Assembly: GCF_022059845.1 (NCBI RefSeq) | Contig: NZ_CP091851.1 | Location: 62,001-126,000, forward strand | Direction: 5' to 3' | DNA from: Terrirubrum flagellatum | GTDB taxonomy: Bacteria > Pseudomonadota > Alphaproteobacteria > Rhizobiales > Beijerinckiaceae | Length of the DNA: 64,000 nucleotides | Part shown: in pieces, positions 16,337 through 23,802 of the stretch | Position numbering within the stretch: the stretch's first letter is position 1 | Layout: every line of letters starts with the position of its first letter | Notes under the pieces: generated by a model | The model's database searches: none | Told to the model about the DNA's origin: nothing | Seen by the model: only the letters and a program-made list of their open reading frames with translations | Program-made: the position numbers and the translations under genes

Positions 16337-17164
16337 TCAGTCGAGCGCTCCCTGCGCATAGAAATGCGAGCGGACTTGCTTCGCCAGCGCGCTGAAATTC
16401 GCGTGGCCCATCATGTCGAGCTTGCGCGGTCGCGGCAGATCGACGTCGTAGATCGCGGCGATGGAGCCAGGTCGCTCCGTCATCACCACCACGCGGTCGG
16501 CGAGGAACACCGCCTCCGGAATAGAGTGGGTGATGAGCAGGATGGTCTTGCGCGTCTCAGCGTGGATGCGCTGCAGTTCGAGATTCATGCGTTCGCGCGT
16601 CAGTGCGTCGAGCGCGCCGAAAGGCTCATCCATCAGCACGATCTTGGGATCATGCACGAGCGCGCGGCAGATCGCGGCGCGTTGCTGCATGCCGCCCGAC
16701 AATTGCCAGGGATATTTGTTCTCGAAGCCTTCGAGGCCGGCGGTCTTGAGAAGATTTTTGGCGCGGGCGAGATGGCTCTCGCGATCGAGGCCGCGCACTT
16801 CCACCGGCATCATCACGTTGCGCAGAATCGAGCGCCAGGCGAGCAGCACCGGCGACTGGAAGACGATGCCGACATCGTCCGGCGGCTCGCGCACGAGCGC
16901 GCCGTCGATGGTGATGTCGCCGGACGTCGGCGGGAGCAGGCCCGCGACAAGTTTCAAAAGAGTCGACTTGCCACAGCCGGAAGGGCCGACAACGGCGATG
17001 AATTCGCCTTCGCGAATGTCGAGATCGATCGGACGCAGCGACGGCACATCGCCGTCGCGCGTCTTGTAGGTCTTTTCAAGACGGCGAATCCGGATGAGGG
17101 AGCGGGCGCTCGCCGCTCCCTCGGCCGACCAGGCCAGTTCAAGCTTCGCCATCGATCGCGCCAT
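16337..17164 (-). CDS. ABC transporter ATP-binding protein, NitT/TauT type
   Basis: 275 residues; ATG at 17164 or 17152. Walker A VGPSGCGKSTLLKL, Q-loop GIVFQSPVLLAWRSI, signature LSGGMQQRAAICRAL, Walker B KIVLMDEPFGALD, H-loop LLITHSIPEA. Closest in style to SsuB/TauB/ThiZ ATPases, which partner SsuC-type permeases and NMT1-like binding proteins, exactly the two genes upstream. It is the only ABC ATPase in the 12-24 kb block. Confidence 0.94.
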   Translation of the reverse strand: MARSMAKLELAWSAEGAASARSLIRIRRLEKTYKTRDGDVPSLRPIDLDIREGEFIAVVGPSGCGKSTLLKLVAGLLPPTSGDITIDGALVREPPDDVGIVFQSPVLLAWRSILRNVMMPVEVRGLDRESHLARAKNLLKTAGLEGFENKYPWQLSGGMQQRAAICRALVHDPKIVLMDEPFGALDALTRERMNLELQRIHAETRKTILLITHSIPEAVFLADRVVVMTERPGSIAAIYDVDLPRPRKLDMMGHANFSALAKQVRSHFYAQGALD

Positions 17165-17166
17165 CG

Positions 17167-18177
17167 TCAGTTGGTGACGCCGGCCGGCGGCAGGAAATCG
17201 CGGGTGTAAAATGTCTTCGGATCGTTCTTCGCCGACGCGTCCACGCCGCCATATTCGACGAGCAGGTTGACGGAGTCCGCCATGTTGCCGTCGGAGACCT
17301 GGAACGGCCGCGCGCTCTTGGTCTCATCGGTGCGATAGAGCGGAATCGTCAGCTCGAAACCTTCCTGGATCGTTTCTTTCTTGCCGGCCTTCGGCAGCGC
17401 GCGAAGGATCGAATCGGCTGCCTCGCCTGGCGCTTTTTCCGCCGCTTCGATGGAGCGCGTCGCCGCGCGCATGAAGCGCTTCACGAGATCGGGATTGTCC
17501 TTCAGCGTGTCCTTGTGAACGATCACGCCTGAGGAGATCATGTTGATCCCGTAATCCGCGAACATGATGGGATAGACGCTCTTTCCCGTCGCGTCCTTGA
17601 TCTTCATGCTCTGGTCCATGGAATAGCCGAGCAGCAGGTCGGCCTGTCCGTTGATCACGGCGTTGAGCTTGGTCTGCGCATCGCCCGAGACGATGCGGAA
17701 ATCGCTCTCCTTCAGGCCCGTCTTCTTCAGGAAGAGCGGCCAGATCTGCGACATGGAATCGCCCGGCGTGGTGGCGACGATCTTACCCTTGATGTCGTCG
17801 GGCTTCTTGATGTTCTTGTCCGAGAAGCCCATCACCGACATCGGGTTGCGCTGAAGCGCGACGCCCGACGTCGTCACGGGCGCGCCCTTCACGGCGGCGC
17901 GGATCATGGTGGGAACGTCGGCATAGCCGAAGGGGACCGTCTTCGCCGCGACGGCCTGAATGGTCACAGCCGAACCGCGGCCTTCCTGAATGTCGAGATC
18001 GATGCCTTCCTGCGCGAAGATGCCATTCTCCTTGCCGTAATAGAAGGGCGCATGCTCGCCATAGACATACCAGTTCAGCAGCAGCGTCACCTTATCGGCG
18101 GCGCGCGCCGGCGCGGCGAATGTGAGCGCTGCGCCAAGCGCCAGCGCCGAAACCTTCAGCAAATCTCTTTTATTCAT
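17167..18177 (-). CDS. ABC transporter substrate-binding protein, NMT1/THI5-like
   Basis: 336 residues from ATG at 18177, preceded by TTGGAGGAAACG. Signal peptide MNKRDLLKVSALALGAALTF-AAPARA. The mature protein begins DKVTLLLNWYVYGEHAPFYY, the characteristic start of NMT1/ThiY-like binding proteins, followed by KENGIFAQEGIDLDI and GKIVATTPGDSMSQIWP. Known relatives bind pyrimidines, riboflavin precursors, sulfonates or nitrate. Ligand here unknown. Gap of 2 nt to the ATPase gene. Confidence 0.92.
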   Translation of the reverse strand: MNKRDLLKVSALALGAALTFAAPARAADKVTLLLNWYVYGEHAPFYYGKENGIFAQEGIDLDIQEGRGSAVTIQAVAAKTVPFGYADVPTMIRAAVKGAPVTTSGVALQRNPMSVMGFSDKNIKKPDDIKGKIVATTPGDSMSQIWPLFLKKTGLKESDFRIVSGDAQTKLNAVINGQADLLLGYSMDQSMKIKDATGKSVYPIMFADYGINMISSGVIVHKDTLKDNPDLVKRFMRAATRSIEAAEKAPGEAADSILRALPKAGKKETIQEGFELTIPLYRTDETKSARPFQVSDGNMADSVNLLVEYGGVDASAKNDPKTFYTRDFLPPAGVTN

Positions 18178-18213
18178 CGTTTCCTCCAATGCGTTGTGAT
18201 GATCCGCTCTTGA

Positions 18214-19011
18214 TCAGGCGGTTGCTTGAAATTCATTGCGATGGCTCGCATGCCACGGCACCACGAGCCTCTCGCAGAGATCGACGATCCAGAACAGGAT
18301 CACGCCGATTAGCGCGAGAATGACGAGCGCAGCGAACATGGTCGGCAGTTCGAAATTGCCGATCGAGCGCTGCAGCACAAAGCCGATGCCGGAATTCGCG
18401 CCGACGAATTCGCCGACCACGGCGCCGACGACGGCGAGCGTCACAGACACTTTGAGCCCGGCGAAAATCGCCGGCATCGCATGGGGCAGGTTGACCATGG
18501 TGAAGGTCTGCAGCCACGACGCCTTCATGGCGCGGGCGAGATCGCGCATGTCAGGCTCAACCGATTTGAAGCCCTGCACGCCGGCGACGACGACGGGAAA
18601 TACGCCGAGCAGAAAGGCGGAAATCACCTTCGGCGTCATGCCGAAGCCGAACCAGACGACGAAGAGCGGCGCGATCGCGACTTTCGGAATGGATTGGGAA
18701 AAGACGAGCAGCGGATAGAGATAGGCTTCCACCGTGCGCGATCCCGCGATCAACATGGCGAGCGGAATGCCGATGATGGCGGAGAGCGCGAAGCCGCCGA
18801 CGGTCGCGATCGTGGTCGGCGCGGCCTGGGCGAGCAGCATGTCGCCTTCGTCCCACAAGGCTTTGATCACGTCATAGGGGCGCGGGATGAGATAGGGTGG
18901 AATATTGAAGATCCGTACGCCCATCTCCCACAGCACGACAATGATCGCGAGCAGCGCGACCGGCCGCGCCCAGGCGGAATCCAGCCAGGCGATTGCGCGC
19001 GATTTCGCCAC
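18214..19011 (-). CDS. ABC transporter permease, SsuC/TauC type
   Basis: 265 residues with about six membrane segments. The BPD_transp_1 EAA region is visible as GVQGFKSVEPDMRDLARAMKA followed by VNLPHAMPAIFAGLKVSV. First gene of the minus-strand operon that runs through SBP, ATPase, Gfo, DUF993, isomerase and TetR. The palindrome at 19054-19077 lies 43 nt upstream of its start. Confidence 0.92.
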   Translation of the reverse strand: MAKSRAIAWLDSAWARPVALLAIIVVLWEMGVRIFNIPPYLIPRPYDVIKALWDEGDMLLAQAAPTTIATVGGFALSAIIGIPLAMLIAGSRTVEAYLYPLLVFSQSIPKVAIAPLFVVWFGFGMTPKVISAFLLGVFPVVVAGVQGFKSVEPDMRDLARAMKASWLQTFTMVNLPHAMPAIFAGLKVSVTLAVVGAVVGEFVGANSGIGFVLQRSIGNFELPTMFAALVILALIGVILFWIVDLCERLVVPWHASHRNEFQATA

Positions 19012-19053
19012 TTGGTCGCTCCCTCAGGCGGTCTCGTCTGGACCGCTTCCAAT

Positions 19054-19077
19054 CTAAGTAACCGATCGGTGACTTAG
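19054..19077. promoter_or_regulatory. Palindromic operator candidate for the TetR regulator
   Basis: Near-perfect palindrome with arms CTAAGTAACCG and CGGTGACTTAG around AT, one mismatch per arm pair. The core GTAACCG-NN-CGGT(T/G)AC matches the site at 22446. It lies upstream of the NitT/TauT-type operon (minus strand) and downstream of the sugar permease operon end. Confidence 0.75.
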
Positions 19078-19111
19078 GCCCCTTGCGCCCGGCTTTGTCA
19101 AGCGGACGGGT

Positions 19112-19987
19112 TCAGCCGCGCAATCCTGTGGTCGCGATGCCCTGGATGAGCAGCTTCTGGAAGAAGACGAAGAAGGCGAAAACCGGCAACAACGTCAGCG
19201 TCGACATGGCGAGCAGGGCGCCCCAGTCGGACTTGCCGGTGGAGTCGACGAAGCTGCGCAGGCCGAGTTGCACCGTGTAGGAGCGCATATCGTTGAGATA
19301 GACGAGCGGTCCGAAAAAATCGTCCCAGGTGAAGATGAAGGTGAAGATGGCGGCGGTCGCGAGCGCCGGCACCGAGAGCGGCAGCACCACCATCCAGTAG
19401 ATGCGCCAGGCGCCGGCGCCATCGATCATGGCGGCTTCATCGAGTTCGCGCGGAATGGTGCGGAAGAATTGCACCAGCAAGAAGATGAAGAAGGCGTCGG
19501 CGGCGAGAAACTTCGGAACCACCAACGGGAGAAAAGTGTCGATCCAGTCGAGGTTGAGGAAGAGGATATATTGAGGGATCAGCGTGACGTGATAGGGCAG
19601 CATCAGCGTGCCCAGCATCAGCGCGAACCAGAAGTTGCGGCCGGGGAATTTCAGGCGCGCGAAGGCGTAGGCCGCGAGCGAACAGGACAGCACATTGCCG
19701 ATCACCGACAGGAGCGAGACGATGAAGGAGTTGACGAAGAAGCGACCGAAACTCACCTGCAGGCCGCCCCAGCCGCGGAAATAGGAATCGAGACTGAACC
19801 CTGCGGGCCAGAGCGAGGCGCTGGAGAAAATATCGCTTTCCGGCTTGAAGGAGCTCGCGAGCATCCAGAGCAGCGGATAGAGCATCAGGATCGACGCGGC
19901 GCAGAGCGCGATGTGGAAGGCGAGCGTGCGGCTCCAGTCACCGTCGCGGCGCGGAGCGTCGGCATGAAGCGTCGCATCATTCGCCAT
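19112..19987 (-). CDS. Carbohydrate ABC transporter permease (MalG type)
   Basis: 291 residues with six membrane segments. Ends of the family are clear: YPLLWMLASSFKPESDIF near the N-terminus, and the EAA loop IPRELDEAAMIDGAGAWRIYWMVVLPLSVPALAT. C-terminus FFQKLLIQGIATTGLRG is typical for CUT1 sugar permeases. It overlaps the upstream MalF-type gene by 11 nt. No ATPase follows; the operon stops before 19077. Confidence 0.94.
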   Translation of the reverse strand: MANDATLHADAPRRDGDWSRTLAFHIALCAASILMLYPLLWMLASSFKPESDIFSSASLWPAGFSLDSYFRGWGGLQVSFGRFFVNSFIVSLLSVIGNVLSCSLAAYAFARLKFPGRNFWFALMLGTLMLPYHVTLIPQYILFLNLDWIDTFLPLVVPKFLAADAFFIFLLVQFFRTIPRELDEAAMIDGAGAWRIYWMVVLPLSVPALATAAIFTFIFTWDDFFGPLVYLNDMRSYTVQLGLRSFVDSTGKSDWGALLAMSTLTLLPVFAFFVFFQKLLIQGIATTGLRG

Positions 19988-20912
19988 AATGCACCCAATA
20001 GCGCTGCGACAGGAAAGCGAAGGCGGTGAAGGCCGCGATGATCAGCACGAGAATCCAGGCCAGCGCCGAGGCGTAGCCCATGCGGAATAGCGCGAACGCC
20101 TCCTGATAGAGATAGAGCGTGTAGAACAGGGTCGAATCGATTGGCCCGCCTGTGCCGCCGCTGATGATGAAGGCCGGCGTGAACGCCTTGAAGGCGTCGA
20201 TGGTCTGCACCACGCCGTTGAAGAAGATCACCGGCGTCAGCATCGGCAGTGTGATCTTCCAGAATTGCTGCTGCGTGCTGGCGCCATCGATCGACGCCGC
20301 CTCGTAAATCTCCTTCGGCAGCTGGCGCAGGCCGGCGAGGAAAATGATCATCGGCGAGCCGAACTGCCAGACGCTCAGCGCGACGAGCGTATAGAGCGAA
20401 TAGCTGGGATTGGAGATCCAGCTCGATCCCTCCACGCCGAAGATCGCGAGGAATTTGTTGACGAGCCCATCGCCGGCGAACAACTGCCGCCAGAGCACGG
20501 CGATCGCAACGCTCGCGCCCAGCAGCGACGGCAAATAGAAGATGGCGCGATAGATCGGCAGGCCGGCGATGCCGCGGTTGAGCACCAGCGCGATGGCGAG
20601 TGCAAAGCAGAGCTTCAGGGGCACGGCGAGCGCGACATAGAAGAAGGTCACGCCCATCGCTGCAGCGAATTTCGGATCGTTGGTGGCGATGCGCACATAA
20701 TTCGCCGCGCCGATCCAGCGCGGATCGCGGATCAAGTCGAAATCGGTGAAGGAGAGATAGAGCGAGGCGACCGCCGGCCCGAGCGTCAGGCCGAAGAAGC
20801 CCGCGAACCAGGGCAACAGGAACATATATCCTGCGCCTCCGCGCCAGCGGAAGAATGAGAAGCCCGCTGCGCGCTCGGCGCGCGCAGCGCGATGGGAAAT
20901 TGCAATCGACAT
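19977..20912 (-). CDS. Carbohydrate ABC transporter permease (MalF type)
   Basis: 311 residues from ATG at 20912 (MSIAISHRAARAERAAGFSF), 7 nt after the binding-protein stop; the longer ORF into that gene is rejected. Six membrane segments, FLLPWFAGFFGLTLGPAVASLYLSF first, and the EAA loop LPKEIYEAASIDGASTQQQFWKITLPML. Forms the heterodimeric channel with the MalG-type partner. Confidence 0.93.
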   Translation of the reverse strand: MSIAISHRAARAERAAGFSFFRWRGGAGYMFLLPWFAGFFGLTLGPAVASLYLSFTDFDLIRDPRWIGAANYVRIATNDPKFAAAMGVTFFYVALAVPLKLCFALAIALVLNRGIAGLPIYRAIFYLPSLLGASVAIAVLWRQLFAGDGLVNKFLAIFGVEGSSWISNPSYSLYTLVALSVWQFGSPMIIFLAGLRQLPKEIYEAASIDGASTQQQFWKITLPMLTPVIFFNGVVQTIDAFKAFTPAFIISGGTGGPIDSTLFYTLYLYQEAFALFRMGYASALAWILVLIIAAFTAFAFLSQRYWVHYGE

Positions 20913-20919
20913 TCCGTCT

Positions 20920-22209
20920 TCAGCCGCGCGCGAGAACGCCTTTCGCCTCGGCCATGAATTGCTTGGCGCCATCGGCGACCGAGAGACGGTTGAAGCCGAT
21001 CTGCTCGTTCACCTTGCGCAGCACGAGCTGGATCTCGCCGGCGCCTTGCGGCGGAGGCGGCGGCAGCGCGCTCACCTTGTCGCTGACGAAGGCGACATAG
21101 TCGGCCATGCTCTTGCTGAGTTCGTCGAGGGTGGGCTCGATCGCCTTGCGCACGGCGTTGGAGGCGGGAACGCCGCGCTCGACGCCAAGGGTGCGGCCGG
21201 CTTCGAGATCATTGACGAAGAAGTCGAGCAGCTTCGCCGCCGCTTCCGGCGACTTCGTTCTGGAATAGACGCTCATGAGCTGCGACGGCTTGAGATATTG
21301 TCCCGGCTTCGCGCCGGCGCCGCCAGAGGGATACATGCTCAGCGCCAGCTTGCCCTTGCTCAGCGCCTGGAAGCCGACAAGTTGATTGGAGTGCGCGAGC
21401 ACCATCGCCGACTTGCCGAGCGTCAAGAGACTTGTATCGATCTCGCCCATCTCGAGCGCCTGCACTTCGGCCGTGGCGCAGCCGCCGCGCTTGCGCAGGC
21501 CATCCCAGAGAGCGAACCAGTCGCCGATGTCGGCCTCGCCGAAGCCGAGCTTGCCTTCCTCATTGTAGAGTTCGCGTCCGCGCTGACGCAGAAACACCTC
21601 AAGCGCCGGCTCATAGCGGCCGCCGTCATGAATGCCGAAATAATCCTTCTTCTTTGTCGCCTTGGTGAGCTCGACGGCGAAATCGCCGATCTCCTGCCAC
21701 GACATGTTCCAGGTTGGAACCTTGAGGCCCGCAGCCTCGATCGCAGTCTTGTCGTAGATCATCGCCGTCGAGTTGAGGCCGAGGCTGATGCCGTAGATTT
21801 TCCCATCGACCTTGCCGCTGTCGACGGCGGCCTGGCTGAATTCGTTCAGTGCGAGCTGCTTGCCGACAAAGGGATCAAGCGCCATGAGCCCGCCGCGGCG
21901 CGCATATTCGAAGATATAGCGATAATCCATCTGAATGAGATCGGCGGCGTTGCGGCCGGCCGATTGCGTGGCGAGGCGCGGCCAGTAATCCGTCCATCCC
22001 AGCGACTCGCCGGCGACGGTGACGCCGGGATTTTTCTGCTGATAAAGCGCGTTCACCTTGTCGGTGCGTTCGGCGCGCTCTTTCGAGCCCCACCAGAAGA
22101 CGCGCAGGCGCACATCTTCAGCGAAGGCCGGCGACCATCCGCCAGCAGCGGCGGCGACCACCGCGCCAGATTGCATCAGCCGCCGGCGCGTCAGGTGCGA
22201 TGATGTCAT
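20920..22209 (-). CDS. Extracellular sugar-binding protein (family 1)
   Basis: 429 residues. Twin-arginine-like start MTSSHLTRRRLMQSGAVVAAAAGG with a hydrophobic core and AFA cleavage region, so possibly Tat-exported. Mature part VRLRVFWWGSKERAERTDKVNALYQQKNPGV is the usual start of CUT1 binding proteins. First gene of the three-gene carbohydrate importer operon. The shared intergenic region to the divergent dehydrogenase contains the 22446 palindrome. Ligand not predictable, but likely an oligosaccharide, glycoside or sugar alcohol. Confidence 0.93.
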   Translation of the reverse strand: MTSSHLTRRRLMQSGAVVAAAAGGWSPAFAEDVRLRVFWWGSKERAERTDKVNALYQQKNPGVTVAGESLGWTDYWPRLATQSAGRNAADLIQMDYRYIFEYARRGGLMALDPFVGKQLALNEFSQAAVDSGKVDGKIYGISLGLNSTAMIYDKTAIEAAGLKVPTWNMSWQEIGDFAVELTKATKKKDYFGIHDGGRYEPALEVFLRQRGRELYNEEGKLGFGEADIGDWFALWDGLRKRGGCATAEVQALEMGEIDTSLLTLGKSAMVLAHSNQLVGFQALSKGKLALSMYPSGGAGAKPGQYLKPSQLMSVYSRTKSPEAAAKLLDFFVNDLEAGRTLGVERGVPASNAVRKAIEPTLDELSKSMADYVAFVSDKVSALPPPPPQGAGEIQLVLRKVNEQIGFNRLSVADGAKQFMAEAKGVLARG

Positions 22210-22536
22210 GACGGTTCCTCCTCGTTCTCGCCGTTCGACGGCCGAAATGCGAGCGCGCGCAATCGCGCGGGCCTCGTGCTTGCCGAGACAGCGGCGACCT
22301 CACGCGCGGAGAAGGAGAGGGCCCATTGCGCATCATGCGACAACCCGCCGCGCGTGAAGGGCGCAGCGCGAGCGATTTCCGTCCCCTGGCGCGAAACGGT
22401 CATGCAACCGTCTCTCTTTTTTGTTGGCGGATATGCGTCCGCCTTCTTGTAACCGACCGGTTACAAGCTAGTTTGGAGCCGTGCTAAAAGTCAAGGCGGC
22501 GGTCTTCAGGCAAGCTGCGATCAAGGGAGCGAAGCT
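22210..22536. other. Divergent intergenic region between sugar importer and dehydrogenase
   Basis: 327 nt without a gene. It holds a small hairpin (GGCGGA/TCCGCC, 22425-22442), the 22-bp palindrome at 22446-22467 and the leaders of both genes. No consensus sigma70 promoter was recognised with confidence. Confidence 0.6.
22446..22467. promoter_or_regulatory. Perfect palindromic operator candidate for the TetR regulator
   Basis: Perfect inverted repeat with 10-bp arms CTTGTAACCG and CGGTTACAAG around AC. Placed between the divergent starts of the sugar-binding protein (22209) and the Gfo-type dehydrogenase (22537). Shares the core GTAACCG-NN-CGGT with the site at 19054. Size and symmetry are normal for a TetR-family dimer site. 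Confidence 0.8.
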
Positions 22537-23799
22537 GTGGCGGCATCGGGCGAAACGGCGCGCGCGGACGCGGATCCGAAACTCTCGAACAAGCGGCGCG
22601 TGGCGCTGGTCGGCGCCGGCCATCGCGGCGCGGGAACCTGGGGCCGCGAGCTTGTCGCCTTGTGCAGCGACTGGATCGATTACGCCGGCGTCTGCGACAT
22701 CAACGAGCTGCGCATGGCGCGCGCCCGCAAGGCGATCGGCGTCGATGCGCCGATGTTCACCGATCTCGGCGAGATGCTGGCGAAGACGCGCCCGCACACC
22801 GTCATCGTCTGCACGCCCGACTATCGGCATGATGATCACATCGTCCAGGCGCTTGAAGCCGGGTGCGACGTCATTACGGAAAAGCCGATGGCGACGACGG
22901 CGGAGAAATGCCGCCGCATTCTCGATGCGGAAAAGCGCACCGGGCGCAAGGTCGAAGTCGCCTTCAACTATCGCTTCGCGCCGACCGCGAGAACCATCAA
23001 GACGCTGCTCGCCTCCGGCGTCATCGGCGACATCGCATCGGTCGATTTCCACTGGTATCTCGACACCCAGCACGGCGCGGATTATTTCCGCCGGTGGCAC
23101 GCCTATATCGAGAATTCGGGCAGCCTGTTCGTCCATAAGGCGACCCATCATTTCGATTTGCTGAACTGGTATCTTGGTGCCGATCCAAAGGAGGTTTTCG
23201 CGCGCGGCGATCTCGTCCATTACGGCCGCAACGGCAAATTTCGCGGCACGCGTTGCAAGACCTGCGTCTACAAGAAGGAGTGCGGCTACTATTTCGATAT
23301 CGGCAAGAGCGAATGGCTCGAGATGCTTTACGAGGAGCCGTCGAATGAGGACGGATATTTGCGCGACGCCTGCGTGTTCCGCGAAGATATCAACATCCCT
23401 GATACAATGAACGCGTCGATCCTCTATTCCAACAATGTCCAGGTCTCCTATTCGCTGAACACCTTCATGCCGATCGAAGGCTATCATCTCGCCTTCAACG
23501 GCCATAAGGGCCGCATCGAGATCAGGCAGTATGAGCGCCAGCCTTGGGAGACGCCTGATTATGACGAGATTCTTGTCATCAAGAATTTCATCGGCGTCGA
23601 GCGCGTGCGCGTGCCGCACCAGACTGGCGGGCATTTCGGCGGCGACGTCGCGCTGCAGACGATGATGTTCAAGCCGGATCAGGAGGACCCGCTGGGTCAG
23701 AAGGCGGGCGCGCGCGCCGGCGCCATGTCGGTTCTCTGCGGCGTGGCCGCCGTCAACAGCATGAAGTCGGGCAAGGCCGTCGCGGTCGAGATTCCCTGA
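22537..23799 (+). CDS. Gfo/Idh/MocA-family oxidoreductase with a four-cysteine insert
   Basis: 420 residues from GTG at 22537, with AAGGGAGCG upstream. Rossmann motif VALVGAGHRGAGTWG, catalytic region TEKPMATTAEKC, FNYRFAPTAR, and HKATHHFDLLNWYLG with the His-His. An insert around residues 240-280 has Cys240, Cys243, Cys249 and Cys279 (RCKTC, KKECGYYF, RDACVF), probably a structural metal site. Divergent from the sugar importer and sharing its candidate operator. Ends 3 nt from the convergent RND pump gene. Confidence 0.9.
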   Translation: MAASGETARADADPKLSNKRRVALVGAGHRGAGTWGRELVALCSDWIDYAGVCDINELRMARARKAIGVDAPMFTDLGEMLAKTRPHTVIVCTPDYRHDDHIVQALEAGCDVITEKPMATTAEKCRRILDAEKRTGRKVEVAFNYRFAPTARTIKTLLASGVIGDIASVDFHWYLDTQHGADYFRRWHAYIENSGSLFVHKATHHFDLLNWYLGADPKEVFARGDLVHYGRNGKFRGTRCKTCVYKKECGYYFDIGKSEWLEMLYEEPSNEDGYLRDACVFREDINIPDTMNASILYSNNVQVSYSLNTFMPIEGYHLAFNGHKGRIEIRQYERQPWETPDYDEILVIKNFIGVERVRVPHQTGGHFGGDVALQTMMFKPDQEDPLGQKAGARAGAMSVLCGVAAVNSMKSGKAVAVEIP

Positions 23800-23802
23800 T
23801 CG

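Noticed and set aside
20959-22203. 414-residue ORF opposite the sugar-binding protein
   Set aside because: Antisense shadow with biased composition; no domain.
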